Source: Cryobacterium sp.
GTDB taxonomy: Bacteria; Actinomycetota; Actinomycetes; Actinomycetales; Microbacteriaceae
Assembly: GCF_026786305.1 (NCBI RefSeq)
Contig: NZ_JAJAYI010000032.1
Span: 1-51,284 of the forward strand
Direction: 5' to 3'
DNA: 51,284 bases
Shown here one piece after another: positions 24,834 to 33,542 of this stretch. The notes under the pieces are model-generated. The model had not been told where the DNA came from, did no database searches, and saw only the letters and a list, made by a program, of their open reading frames with translations. The number at the start of each line of letters is the position of its first letter. The first letter of the stretch is position 1. Position numbers and translations under genes: made by a program.

Positions 24834-26606
24834 ATGCGCACTTCGCTGCGGACCATGTTCCGCTCACCGCTCGTCATCGTCGTCTCCCTGGCAACACTGT
24901 GGTTCATCACCGCCTTTCTGGTGTTTCCCAATGTGAACCTGCTGATGTCCACCTTCTTTCCCAACGGCCAGTTCAGCGGGCGCTCGGTCGAGAAGCTGCT
25001 CAGTTCTGAGCGAGCCATGCGCAGCCTGTGGCACAGCTTTCTTCTGGCCTTCACCCTGTCGATCACCGTCAATGTCGTCGGTATCTTCATCGTTCTGGTG
25101 ACCAAGTATTTTCAGGTGCCTGGGTCCCGGGTGCTGTGGCTGGGCTATGCGACAACGCTCATCTACGGTGGAATCGTGCTCGCTGCCGGGTACAACTTCA
25201 TCTACGGTCGCTATGGCTTCATCACCAGCGCCGTTCGCAACTGGTTTCCCGACGTTGATCCGAACTGGTTTTCAGGATTCTTCGCCGTCGTCATCGTGAT
25301 GACCTTCGCCACGACGACCAACCACATGCTCTTTCTCTCGTCGGCGTTGGCCAAGCTCGACTATCAGACCATTGAGGCGGCCCGAATCATGGGGGCCTCG
25401 ACGTGGAAGATTCTCTGGCGCATTGTGCTGCCGGCGCTTCGTCCGATGATCTTCGCGGTCACGGTCCTGACCTTTCTCACCGGGTTGGGCGCACTGACCG
25501 CACCGCTCGTGCTCGGCGGCACTCAGTTTCAAACGATTGCACCGATGATTTTGAGCTTTTCGCGCAGCTCAAGCTCCCAGGATCTTGCGGCCCTGCTCGC
25601 AATCATTCTCGGGCTGGCGACCATCATCATTCTCGCCACCATGAACCGGCTCGAGAAGTCTGGCGTGTACTTTTCAGTGGCGAAAGTCGCGACGCCGCTG
25701 CAGAAGCAGCGCATCCAGAGCCGATGGGGCAGAGTCGGGGTGAACGTCGCAGCCTGGCTGCTCTTCATCGTCTATTCGACGCCCGTACTCCTCATCATTG
25801 TGTTCTCCTTCGTTGAGTCAGCGAGCATAGTCACCGGCACCATCACGTGGGATTCGTTCACATTGCAGAACTACGCGACCGTTCTGGGCACCCCCGCTGT
25901 GCTGCGCCCGTTTCTGGTGAGCGTCGTGTACAGCGCTCTGGCCTCGGTCATTGTTGTGGGAGGCCTGCTGTTCGCGGCCCGGATTCTGCAGAAGTATCGA
26001 AACCCGTTCACGTCACTGCTCGAGTACCTGTTGCATATTCCGTGGATTCTGCCAACAATTCTGATCGCCCTGGCTTTGGTCATGACGTTCGATCGCCCGG
26101 CGCCGGTCGTGGGCGGGCAGGTGCTCACGGGAACGGCTCTGCTCCTACTGATCGCCTACATCATTGTCAAAGTGCCGTTCACGCTGAGGCTTCTGAAGGC
26201 CGGTTTCGCCTCGATCCCTGACTCGTTGGAGGATGCCGCGCGCATTTTGGGAGCAAAGTCTCTCTTCACCTTTCGGCGCGTGCTGGTTCCTCTGGTTCTT
26301 CCCGCTGCTGCTGCGGTGACCGCGCTGAACTTCAATAGCCTGCTCGACGACTACGACGCGGCCGTCTTCTTGTACCACCCACTGTACGAGCCGCTGGGCA
26401 TCGCCATCAAGGCGAGCACCGAGGGAGAGAACAACCTCGATTCGATGTCGATCACCTTCGTCTACACCGTGCTCTTGATGCTGATCATGAGCCTGACCAT
26501 GTATCTGGTCTACGGGCGTTCAGCGGGTAACGGAAGGCAGTCGGGCCAGCGTTTCGGCAGCCCGCTGGGCGCGCCCAAACGACGGTTCTGGCACGCCGGG
26601 CGCTGA
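24834..26606 (+). CDS. ABC importer permease, two fused membrane domains
   Basis: 590 residues from ATG 24834 (GGAG 7 nt upstream), 13 bp after the ATPase gene. About twelve membrane helices in two homologous halves. Each has the EAA loop contacting the ATPase: 'EAARIMGASTWKILWRIVLP' (first half) and 'EDAARILGAKSLFTFRRVLV' (second half). A fused permease is typical of the FbpB/AfuB iron(III) and the type-2 aminoethylphosphonate importers. With the preceding genes it makes a full SBP-ATPase-permease set. The C-terminal 30 residues are hydrophilic. Confidence 0.93.
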   Translation: MRTSLRTMFRSPLVIVVSLATLWFITAFLVFPNVNLLMSTFFPNGQFSGRSVEKLLSSERAMRSLWHSFLLAFTLSITVNVVGIFIVLVTKYFQVPGSRVLWLGYATTLIYGGIVLAAGYNFIYGRYGFITSAVRNWFPDVDPNWFSGFFAVVIVMTFATTTNHMLFLSSALAKLDYQTIEAARIMGASTWKILWRIVLPALRPMIFAVTVLTFLTGLGALTAPLVLGGTQFQTIAPMILSFSRSSSSQDLAALLAIILGLATIIILATMNRLEKSGVYFSVAKVATPLQKQRIQSRWGRVGVNVAAWLLFIVYSTPVLLIIVFSFVESASIVTGTITWDSFTLQNYATVLGTPAVLRPFLVSVVYSALASVIVVGGLLFAARILQKYRNPFTSLLEYLLHIPWILPTILIALALVMTFDRPAPVVGGQVLTGTALLLLIAYIIVKVPFTLRLLKAGFASIPDSLEDAARILGAKSLFTFRRVLVPLVLPAAAAVTALNFNSLLDDYDAAVFLYHPLYEPLGIAIKASTEGENNLDSMSITFVYTVLLMLIMSLTMYLVYGRSAGNGRQSGQRFGSPLGAPKRRFWHAGR

Positions 26607-26771
26607 CGTTATCGTGCCGAGATCGTTGGCGGCACGGCATCCGCTGCTTTTGGGCTCATTATTCTGGTGGCAGAACAGCTCTGGGTTCGTGCACGTGGTG
26701 TGCGCTACGCGCCGTTGAACCGAATGACGGTCTGCGGCCCGGCAAACAGTCCGCGCACGTACGCTGGAGAC

Positions 26772-27743
26772 ATGACCCTGACGCCGCGCGTATACATCAT
26801 TCATGAGAACCCCGACTGGTTGCCGCCGTTCACCGCTGCGTTCCTGGCCGAGGGTGTTGACGCAGAAGAGATCCTGCTGACGAAAGGCTCGATTGACCTC
26901 GACACCGAGCCGGCGCCGGGCGTCTACTGGTCGCGCATGAGCGCTTCGGCGCACACCCGCGGCAACACGCACTCCAAGGACTTCACCCGGGCCTACCTCT
27001 GCTGGCTCGAGCAGTCGGGCCAGCGCATCGTCAACGGCGGCGACACGATCAACTTCGAGGTCAGCAAGGTTCAGCAGCACCGCGCCCTCCGCACGGCGGG
27101 ATTCGATGTGCCCACGACCGTGGCGGTGTTCGGCCGCGACGGCCTGCGCGAACGCTCGCGCGAGTTCGCCCTGCCGTTCATTACCAAGCACAACCAAGGC
27201 GGTAAGGGTCTCGGCGTGCGCCGGTTCGACTCCTACGACGCGTTCGACGCGTATCTCGCCTCGCCAGAGTTCGAAGAGCCCGTCGACGGCATCACCCTGC
27301 TGCAGGAGTACCTCGTCGCCGAGCGCCCATTCATTACTCGGGTTGAATTCGTTGGCGGTCGCTATGTCTACGCCGTGCGGGTCGACATCTCAGCGGGCAG
27401 CTTCGAGCTGTGCCCAGCGGATGCCTGCCTCGTCGCACCCGGCGACACTCCCGGCGACGCTCCCGGCGACACTCCCGGCGACGCCCCGGCGGCCCCGTTC
27501 TCTCTGCGGGAGGGCTTCGACGGCGACCCGCTGATTGCCCGGTATGAGGCGTTCCTCGCCGAGCAGGGCATCGAGATCGCCGGCGTCGAGTTCATCGAGA
27601 CCGCTGACGGCCGCCGCGTGACCTACGACGTGAACACGAACACCAACTACAACCCCGACGTCGAGGCCGCCGCCGAGTTGCCCGCCGCCCGCGCGATCGC
27701 CCGGTTCCTGGGCAGCCTGCTCCCCGCACGCGTGCCCGCCTGA
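26772..27743 (+). CDS. ATP-grasp enzyme (RimK-like amide/peptide ligase type)
   Basis: 323 residues from ATG 26772. N-terminal 'RVYIIHENPDWLPPFTAAF' preATP-grasp fold; 'NGGDTINFEVSKVQQHRALR' and 'FALPFITKHNQGGKGLGVRR' (ATP-binding Lys and Gly-rich loop); 'LLQEYLVAERPFITRVEFVG'; 'GVEFIETADGRRVTYDVNTN' with the terminal metal-binding Asn pattern ('NTNTNYNPDVE'). It probably joins a carboxylate to an amine, or makes a related bond with ATP; the substrates are unknown. An in-frame 12-bp repeat at about 27440-27485 encodes (PGDTPGDA) repeats in a surface loop. It seems to stand alone. Confidence 0.82.
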   Translation: MTLTPRVYIIHENPDWLPPFTAAFLAEGVDAEEILLTKGSIDLDTEPAPGVYWSRMSASAHTRGNTHSKDFTRAYLCWLEQSGQRIVNGGDTINFEVSKVQQHRALRTAGFDVPTTVAVFGRDGLRERSREFALPFITKHNQGGKGLGVRRFDSYDAFDAYLASPEFEEPVDGITLLQEYLVAERPFITRVEFVGGRYVYAVRVDISAGSFELCPADACLVAPGDTPGDAPGDTPGDAPAAPFSLREGFDGDPLIARYEAFLAEQGIEIAGVEFIETADGRRVTYDVNTNTNYNPDVEAAAELPAARAIARFLGSLLPARVPA

Positions 27744-27835
27744 CCCGCTTAGACCACGGGTAGTCGAGTGTCGGAGGCTCGGGGCAGATTGGGGCCCGGA
27801 GGGAGGCCACAAGGACTACCCAACCGACGTCGGTC

Positions 27836-28033
27836 GACCCGCCCCAGTCGTATCGCAGCCCAGCCCTCTCGCCGGGCAAGATTGTGCCCTCGGGGCCGAT
27901 GCTCTTTGTCGGTGGGCAGAACGGAACCGACAACACCGGCGTTTTGCTCGAGGGGCTCAAAGCACAGACCCCGCACGTCATGCGCAACGTGCTCGCCGGA
28001 GCCGGCGATCGTGCGCATCCACCAGTGCCCTAG
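27836..28033 (+). pseudogene. RidA/RutC-family (YjgF) remnant
   Basis: The plus-strand frame reads 'PQSYRSPALSPGKIVPSGPM' and 'LFVGGQNGTDNTGVLLEGLK' then 'AQTPHVMRNVLAGAGD', matching the N-terminal two thirds of RidA-family enamine/imine deaminases (xxNPxxSxAVxxxxxxFVGGQxxxDxxGxxVxGDLxAQTxQxxxNLxxVLxxAGA). There is no start codon (an in-frame TAG at 27761-27763 precedes it) and the C-terminal third with the catalytic Arg is lost. Its stop overlaps the convergent SCO1664-like gene's stop. The rest of 27744-27835 holds nothing. Confidence 0.65.
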
Positions 28034-28800
28034 AACAGCGGCCAAGGAACGGCCGGCATCTCGCCGTGTGGGGCCGGAAACCGGGCGTCGGACCGCAATC
28101 GGGCGCAACGTGCGGCGAGAGCAGCAATTTCTTCGTCGCTGAGCAGCTCTGTGAGGGTCTCGCCGAGCTCACCGGCCAGGTGCTCGCTGACGCGGTCGAT
28201 CCCAGCGAGCTCATCCGCGGTGAGATCGTCGCCCAGCCAACCCCACAGTACGGTTCGAAGTTTGTGCTCGGCGTGAAAAGTGACGCCGTGATCGACTCCG
28301 TGACGGTGTCCGTTGGCCATCGCAAGAATATGGTCGCCCTTGCGATCGGCGTTGTTCACGACCACGTCGAACACGGCCATCCGGCGCAACGCCGGCGAAT
28401 CCTCGTGGATCAGCGTGACCGGACGACCCTTCTCATCCGTACCCTCAAGCACGTGGCGCCATCCGGCTTCGGGAACGGCATGCGCTGAGACCAGGTCAAC
28501 GGCGTCCTGTGCTGGGTCGGCGTCCTGCCACAACTGCACCATCCCCCGGCCCATCGGGCCGTCGCGCAGCCACGTGAGCGGCACGACGTTCCAGCCGAAT
28601 GATTCAGACACCAAGTACGCCGCGGCCTCGCGGCTGGCGAGATTTCCATCGGGAAAATCCCACAGCGGTTGCTCGCCGGCTATCGGCTTGTAGACCACCT
28701 GTACGCCCCCGATCTTCGCCAGGAACGTCGCATTGGAGGCTATTCTGATTCGCCCCGTGAGCTCAATCGTGCCGTCGTCCAGGTCGGCCGGGGCGATCAT
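28030..28800 (-). CDS. SCO1664-family protein (HipA/PI-kinase-like fold)
   Basis: 256 residues from ATG 28800, which overlaps the stop of the DUF3090 gene (TGATG). 'FLAKIGGVQVVYKPIAGEQP', 'LASREAAAYLVSESFGWNVV' and 'MAVFDVVVNNADRKGDHILA' plus 'GVDHGVTFHAEHKLRTVLWG' place it in the actinobacterial SCO1664 family, with kinase-like 'NNADRKGDH' (catalytic loop) and 'VDHG' (metal loop). The phosphoryl acceptor is unknown. In many Actinobacteria it is grouped with DUF3090, a phosphomutase-like gene and mshC; here mshC is absent from the immediate surroundings. A longer reading to 28863 would run into the previous gene and is rejected. Confidence 0.9.
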   Translation of the reverse strand: MIAPADLDDGTIELTGRIRIASNATFLAKIGGVQVVYKPIAGEQPLWDFPDGNLASREAAAYLVSESFGWNVVPLTWLRDGPMGRGMVQLWQDADPAQDAVDLVSAHAVPEAGWRHVLEGTDEKGRPVTLIHEDSPALRRMAVFDVVVNNADRKGDHILAMANGHRHGVDHGVTFHAEHKLRTVLWGWLGDDLTADELAGIDRVSEHLAGELGETLTELLSDEEIAALAARCARLRSDARFPAPHGEMPAVPWPLF

Positions 28801-29345
28801 CAGTCGGCGGGTTTCGTGCAGTCGTGCCCGCTTGCGTCGATGGGGTTTCCGCAGAGCAGGCACATGGGCCGGCCCGCCCCCACGACCTCGCGGGTTCGCT
28901 TCGCGAATGCCCGAGCGGTGCCGACGGGCATCCGTACCAATAACACTTCTGCTGGCTCCTCGGAATCCGCTTCAAACGCCTCGTCATCGCTCTGCTCAAA
29001 CCGGTACGCCTCAATCACGACCTGCACGGTGGAAGGGTCCCAGGCCAGGCTCATGCCGCTGGTTCGGAACTCCTCTTCAACGGGCTGCTCGAGTGGATCG
29101 TTGTCGACGAGTTCAACGGGAGTGGTGGTCGGGATGCTGAACGGGTTACCCTCAAAGTTGCTCAGTTGGTCGAGGATCTCGTCGATCTTCTCGGCGAGGA
29201 GAGCCGATTGTTGTTTCTCGAGGGCGACACTCACGATCTGGGCTCCGGTGCGCGCCTGCAGGTAGAACGTGCGCGCCCCCGGCAGACCGACGGTGCCCAC
29301 GACGACGCGATCCGGCCAGGCGAACTCATGCACGATTGTAGGCAT
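28800..29345 (-). CDS. DUF3090 family protein
   Basis: 181 residues. 'HEFAWPDRVVVGTVGLPGAR' and 'TFYLQARTGAQIVSVALEKQ' at the N-terminus, and C-terminal 'ARAFAKRTREVVGAGRPMCL' then 'LCGNPIDASGHDC'. The ending has a CxxC...H...C zinc-ribbon-like cluster typical of the family. Function is unknown. The gene is 9 bp downstream of the phosphomutase gene and overlaps the next one, forming a tight three-gene operon (29345 to 28030 after 30062). Confidence 0.93.
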   Translation of the reverse strand: MPTIVHEFAWPDRVVVGTVGLPGARTFYLQARTGAQIVSVALEKQQSALLAEKIDEILDQLSNFEGNPFSIPTTTPVELVDNDPLEQPVEEEFRTSGMSLAWDPSTVQVVIEAYRFEQSDDEAFEADSEEPAEVLLVRMPVGTARAFAKRTREVVGAGRPMCLLCGNPIDASGHDCTKPAD

Positions 29346-29354
29346 ACGACTATT

Positions 29355-30062
29355 TTACGCGCGCGATTTGTGCGTCGACTGATGCCCGGCCCCACCACCG
29401 ACCGGGGCGTCCTCCGAGCGGATGCTCGCAGCGAGCCAGGAGAGATCGGCGGAATCGGTGTTGGTGGCGTGCACGCTCGGGCGGTTGGTGCCGTAATGCA
29501 CGATCGAGATCGACGCGGGGCCCACATTGATGCGCTGGAACAGGTCGAGGTGCATGCCGAGCGCGTCGGCCAGGATTGACTTGATGATGTCACCGTGACT
29601 CACTGCCACCCAGACGGCTCCGGGTCCGTGCTGCGCTTCGAACGCCGCGTCGAACCGCCGAATTGCGGCGACCGATCTGGCTTGCATTGCCGCCATCGAC
29701 TCGCCGCCGGGAAAAACGACTGCTGACGGCTGGTTCTGCACCACCGGCCACAGGTCGTGCATGGCAAGATCGTTGAGGGCTCGGCCCTGCCAGTCACCGT
29801 AGTCGCACTCCGTGATGCCCTCCTCGATCGGCGTCACCGGGGAGCCGGCTTGGTGATCGAGGATGAGTTGCGAGGTCTGCCGGCAGCGCTCGAGGGGGCT
29901 CGAGACCACGCCGACCAGCGGTACCACGGCCAGGCGCTCACCGGCACGGGTCGCCTGGTCAACCCCGATCTGGTCGAGCCGCACCCCAGCCATGCGTCCG
30001 GCGAGGATGCCATCGGCATTCGCGGTGGTGCGACCATGCCGCACAAGAATAACTGTAGCCAT
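29355..30062 (-). CDS. Histidine-phosphatase-family protein (MSMEG_4193-type putative phosphomutase)
   Basis: 235 residues. 'VILVRHGRTTANADGILAGR' carries the RHG catalytic His; 'SSPLERCRQTSQLI', 'ECDYGDWQGRALNDL' and 'WVAVSHGDIIKSILADALGM' complete the phosphoglycerate-mutase-like active site. The DUF3090 and SCO1664 partners identify the actinobacterial subfamily. The substrate is not known. It is the first gene of the operon. The 208-bp region upstream (30063-30269) shows no gene. Confidence 0.93.
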   Translation of the reverse strand: MATVILVRHGRTTANADGILAGRMAGVRLDQIGVDQATRAGERLAVVPLVGVVSSPLERCRQTSQLILDHQAGSPVTPIEEGITECDYGDWQGRALNDLAMHDLWPVVQNQPSAVVFPGGESMAAMQARSVAAIRRFDAAFEAQHGPGAVWVAVSHGDIIKSILADALGMHLDLFQRINVGPASISIVHYGTNRPSVHATNTDSADLSWLAASIRSEDAPVGGGAGHQSTHKSRA

Positions 30063-30269
30063 GCCTACAGCCTAGGCATCCATTTCGGCGTTGCTGCACA
30101 CAGAGACCGCCGACGATTGCTGGCACCCTTCGGTCGCGACGGCAACGAGTGGCAGGACACCCACCGTCACGAAGCGCTCGAGAGTGCATCTCACTGCCCG
30201 GATCGGATTCGGATGAACCAGCCAATCCGCGGGAGGGTTCTCAGGGGCACAGCCGCGGTAGGAACCGAA

Positions 30270-31598
30270 TCAGAGCGGATGCGACAGCCCGTCAAATGTC
30301 AGCTCACGACCCAGGATGTTCTGGGCCGCACGGTGGCCAGAGCGCAGCGCCGCCGTCACCGTTGCGGGATCTTCCGTCCAGGTCGCCTCGCCCGCGAGGT
30401 GCAGCACACCATCGACCGGAGTGGCCAACCGGTCGTGGTCCGCGGGGGTCGATCCGGGCTTCATGTACGCGTACGACCCGCCGGAGTAGGGATCGTCCTG
30501 CCAGCGGGTGATCAGCACGTGCTCAGGACGCTCAACCCGCTCCCCGTAGAGACCGCGCAGGGCTTCCAGCACCGACGCGGCAATCCGGTCGTCGTCCCAC
30601 TCTCGCGTCTGAATGGCGCTCGGCCCCGCCGCGAAGGTGAGAAGCGTCGGTACCCCGTGCAGGTCCGTCAGGTCGTACCAGGAGTGCCACCACTCGCCGG
30701 CCGTGCCCTGCTGGCGAATCGCGTAGACATCGTCGTCCCAGAACCTGGTCGGGAAGCGCAGAAACACCTTCTCGAAGTTGTTCATCTCGAAACCGGCGAT
30801 GGCGCTGGCGAGCCATTCGGGCAGAGCGGGATCAAAGACAAGGCCACCGGACTTCAGAACGCCGATCGGAACGGTGACGACGACCTGGGCCGTGGTGAAC
30901 TCACCCCGGGTGGACCTGACGGTGGCTCCGTTGTCCGACCACTCGACGCGCGTGACCACGTGCTCAAGCCTGACGTCGAGCCCCTTGGCCAGGTTCGCCG
31001 CGAGCTGGTCGAAGCCGTCGGGGAAGACGACCTCCTCACCCGCCACAGTGTCGTCATCGAGGCCGTGCGCATCAACGTCCCCGGCCCACACTCCGTACTG
31101 CTCTTCGGAGCGGTGCAGCAAGAACTCCCGCACGCGCTCGGCGCGGTCAGCATCCCAGTGCAGCCTGGCACGGGTCGAATCGATGGCTTCCTGGTACGAA
31201 CTCCCCAGTGCGGAGGCGTCGATTGTGACCGACAGGTGCTTGCCGAAGTCGCGAACGTCGTCGGCGAACCCGTGGATGGCCTCATCGCTCAGGCGCTCGC
31301 CGGTTGGCCCGTAATACGCGATGGGGCGCCCGTCTGGCTGGTAGCTGCCGACAGTGAACTCGACCGTGCGCAAACCGAAGTAGCCCACCACATCGGCCAG
31401 CGGGTTGTCATCGACGCCGTGAATCCACGAGGCGCCACGGTCGCTGATGAAGCCGTCAGAGCGCTCGGTCCAGGTGCGGCCGCCGATGCGATCGCGCGCC
31501 TCGAGTACAACGACACGCTGCCCGGCCTGCGCCAGCAGCCGTGCGGCGGTGAGTCCAGAGACGCCCGCACCGATGACAACGGTGTCAAAGTTCTTCAT
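30270..31598 (-). CDS. FAD-dependent amine oxidase (MAO/polyamine-oxidase-like)
   Basis: 442 residues from ATG 31598. 'TVVIGAGVSGLTAARLLAQA' is the Rossmann FAD motif, then 'EARDRIGGRTWTERSDGF' and 'DRGASWIHGVDDNPLADVV'. 'LLTFAAGPSAIQ' and the C-terminal 'GVLHLAGEATWTEDPATVTA' plus 'ALRSGHRAAQNIL' bind the flavin as in plant/bacterial polyamine oxidases. There is no signal peptide, so it is cytoplasmic. Substrate amine unknown (polyamines or aromatic amines are possible). The gene is monocistronic. Confidence 0.93.
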   Translation of the reverse strand: MKNFDTVVIGAGVSGLTAARLLAQAGQRVVVLEARDRIGGRTWTERSDGFISDRGASWIHGVDDNPLADVVGYFGLRTVEFTVGSYQPDGRPIAYYGPTGERLSDEAIHGFADDVRDFGKHLSVTIDASALGSSYQEAIDSTRARLHWDADRAERVREFLLHRSEEQYGVWAGDVDAHGLDDDTVAGEEVVFPDGFDQLAANLAKGLDVRLEHVVTRVEWSDNGATVRSTRGEFTTAQVVVTVPIGVLKSGGLVFDPALPEWLASAIAGFEMNNFEKVFLRFPTRFWDDDVYAIRQQGTAGEWWHSWYDLTDLHGVPTLLTFAAGPSAIQTREWDDDRIAASVLEALRGLYGERVERPEHVLITRWQDDPYSGGSYAYMKPGSTPADHDRLATPVDGVLHLAGEATWTEDPATVTAALRSGHRAAQNILGRELTFDGLSHPL

Positions 31599-31963
31599 TG
31601 GCTCAATGTAGCAACCCGCCCCCGGATACGACAAAGCCTGACGTACAGCCCCGCGGAAAAGCCCCGCCAAGGCGCGCGGCGGGCGGGCGGGCGGAGCGTT
31701 GTCAACAGTGTGCGCCCCATTTCATACAGCTGCCCGCCCTGTCCGGCCCGGCCCGGCCCCCCAGTCGAACTGCTGATTAGTCCGGGCGCAGGCTCCGCGA
31801 CGCCCACCCTACTCACGCGAATCGCCGGTTCGGAAGCACCCGTTGACGATACTCCGGGTATTTTCGGCGCAGGACCGCAGCCGGCGTGATCGGGTATGGG
31901 AACGGCGAGCCGAGCATGCTGGTTTCGAGTAATGGGCTGTGGCTTCGCGGCGACGGCCACGAA
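31599..31963. other. Non-coding stretch, very GC-rich
   Basis: No gene is recognised. It contains a run of GGGCGGGCGGGCGG-like sequence near 31680-31695 and alternating C/G runs near 31735-31760. It should hold the amine-oxidase promoter and the 3' end of the lipocalin-like transcript. Confidence 0.5.
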
Positions 31964-33079
31964 TCATGACTCGAGAGCGCGCGTCCTACCCAGGTACATC
32001 AGTTCCCAGAGGGCCTTGGTTTCGGTGTGTTCCTCGACCAGCACGTCGTCGAGGTAGCGGCGCAAGACGAGGGTTCCGGCGAAGCGCAGGTAGGCGGCGT
32101 CGAACCTCATCAGGCGCGCGAGCACCTTCGCGGCCGGCGGAACGACGTCGATGAACCGGGTGCGCAGCAGCGTCTGCTCCCGCTCGAAGGTGATGGTGAA
32201 GCGGTCCGGGCCGGCGCGGTAGTCGTAGGTGAGGGCATCCGCTACCGGTTTGCCGGTGGAAACGTCGATGCCGATGCGATCCGTGCTGACGGCCACCTTG
32301 GTGCCGTCGTCGGCAACCACAACGCCGTCACGGGCGAGGTGCAGGATCGTCAGCGGCTCATACCCGTAGGCCTTTTCGGCGGTGATGTGAGCGGCGATCA
32401 GACTGTACGGCCCGACCTGCGCGCGGCCCCAGTACCAGTTGTGCATGAGTTCGCGCATGGGAGCATCGCCCCAGTTGTGGTCGTGATAGCCGATGCCCGT
32501 GGCTCTTTCGACCTGCCCGTCGACCGAATATTCCGCTTCGACACGCCCGTTCGGCACCGCCACAAACCAGGCGAACGTTTTCTCGACCCCGTTGCGGGCA
32601 AACATTTCGTACCCGGTCGCGGGCCGCCAGGCCGGTACCGTGCCGGCGAGCGTCACGGTCACCGTGACGTTTTCAATGGATGCCGCCACCCGGTAGGTCT
32701 GCAGGTCACCGCTGAAACGGTTCTCACCGATGCGCACGTCGCAGCCCTCGGCGGAAGCGCTGAACTGCGTGGCGTCGGCTGCGAACGTTTTCTCGAACGA
32801 CCTCCCGTCGGGCAGGTCGAGGTTGATGGTCACGAACGGAGCCAGCCGGGTGTTGGGCGTTGCCGGGTTCTTCGTGTAGAAACCGACGACGAGCTTGGCA
32901 CCGTTATCGAGATTTGCGTCGAAATACCACCACTCATACGACCCACGACGGTTCGGGTCGGTGCGCAGGCCGTCTTCGAACACCTCCGCCCGAAGCGGGT
33001 TGAGGCCGAGCCGCGCGAAGTCAGCCGAATCAGAGGCCAGGCGCACGCCGGTCGCGGGGCGGACACTCGTCGTGATCAT
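31964..33079 (-). CDS. CrtC/lipocalin-like protein (hydroxyneurosporene-synthase-like fold)
   Basis: 371 residues from ATG 33079 (AAAGGAGAG immediately upstream). 'RGSYEWWYFDANLDNGAKLV' and 'GIGYHDHNWGDAPMRELMHN' plus 'WYWGRAQVGPYSLIAAHITA' are diagnostic of the AttH/CrtC double-lipocalin family: the EWWY motif and the YHDHNWG metal-ligand-type motif. Members hydrate carotenoids or act on lipid-like ligands. No other carotenoid gene lies within the window, so a carotenoid role is only one option. No signal peptide is seen. Confidence 0.85.
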   Translation of the reverse strand: MITTSVRPATGVRLASDSADFARLGLNPLRAEVFEDGLRTDPNRRGSYEWWYFDANLDNGAKLVVGFYTKNPATPNTRLAPFVTINLDLPDGRSFEKTFAADATQFSASAEGCDVRIGENRFSGDLQTYRVAASIENVTVTVTLAGTVPAWRPATGYEMFARNGVEKTFAWFVAVPNGRVEAEYSVDGQVERATGIGYHDHNWGDAPMRELMHNWYWGRAQVGPYSLIAAHITAEKAYGYEPLTILHLARDGVVVADDGTKVAVSTDRIGIDVSTGKPVADALTYDYRAGPDRFTITFEREQTLLRTRFIDVVPPAAKVLARLMRFDAAYLRFAGTLVLRRYLDDVLVEEHTETKALWELMYLGRTRALES

Positions 33080-33194
33080 GACTCTCCTTTTACCGATGAC
33101 CTAGGTATACACCGCCACTATCCGAGGCACCAGATCCTGCGGTTCAGCCTGTATGGATTGCGACGGCGCTGCCATCAGTGAAATAGGTGCAAAC

Positions 33195-33320
33195 ATGGTC
33201 AATCGTAATCGAAATCGAAATCGTAATCGTGGTCGTGGTCGACGCGATGACGCCGCGGTTGGCCAGGCGGGTGTCGGTACCTCACGTGTTGTCCGTGATG
33301 ACGACGCCAGCAATGAGTAA
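33195..33320 (+). CDS. Possible 41-residue Asn-Arg repeat micro-protein
   Basis: ATG 33195, with AGGTG 6 nt upstream, opens a frame reading 'VNRNRNRNRNRGRGRRDDAA' and then 'SRVVRDDDASNE', stop at 33318-33320. The N-terminus is strongly basic, the rest acidic. The repeat is encoded by a hexanucleotide array, so it may simply be a repeat tract with a chance start. No family is known; a nucleic-acid-binding character would fit (inference). The reverse reading of the same DNA gives a His/Asp/Tyr repeat and has no SD. Confidence 0.3.
   Translation: MVNRNRNRNRNRGRGRRDDAAVGQAGVGTSRVVRDDDASNE
33201..33248. repeat. Hexanucleotide repeat array (AATCGW/GGTCGW)
   Basis: Eight consecutive 6-bp units: five of AATCGT or AATCGA, two of GGTCGT/GGTCGA, then CGCGAT. 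It lies in the 33080-33396 stretch, between the lipocalin-like gene and the terminator of the beta-helix gene. Confidence 0.85.
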
Positions 33321-33396
33321 TGGCACACCCGAACACATGCTTTCTCACGTCACCTACCCGAATAAGGGTGAAAAATACGCTGGCCCTGGGCATAAA

Positions 33397-33433
33397 AATG
33401 CGGTCGGACCTGATGAACAGGGCCGACCGCATT
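33397..33433 (-). terminator. Intrinsic terminator of the beta-helix protein gene
   Basis: AATGCGGTCGG pairs perfectly with CCGACCGCATT, with a second inner stem CCTG/CAGG. Read on the minus strand it ends in GCATTTTTATG, a T-run. It is about 110 bp past the stop at 33543. It is a near copy of the der terminator at 35087-35122. A further AGCGAA/TTCGCT dyad followed by TTTT (33439-33454) lies beside it and could serve the opposite strand. Confidence 0.85.
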
Positions 33434-33542
33434 CGGTTAGCGAATTTCGCTTTTACGCATCACGCAGGTGGAAGCGGGTTCAACATCGGGCGTCCTCAGC
33501 GAACACGAGAAGCACGACGTTGTCCACGGTCAGGGCGAAGGA

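Noticed and set aside
29757..31889. 710-codon plus-strand open frame
   Set aside because: It runs antisense to the phosphomutase and amine-oxidase genes, whose motifs are unmistakable; its own sequence is Arg/Gly/Pro-rich without any domain. A high-GC shadow frame.
33201..33248. Origin iterons or CRISPR-like array
   Set aside because: A 6-bp unit without spacers and without rep or cas genes nearby; treated as a simple repeat.
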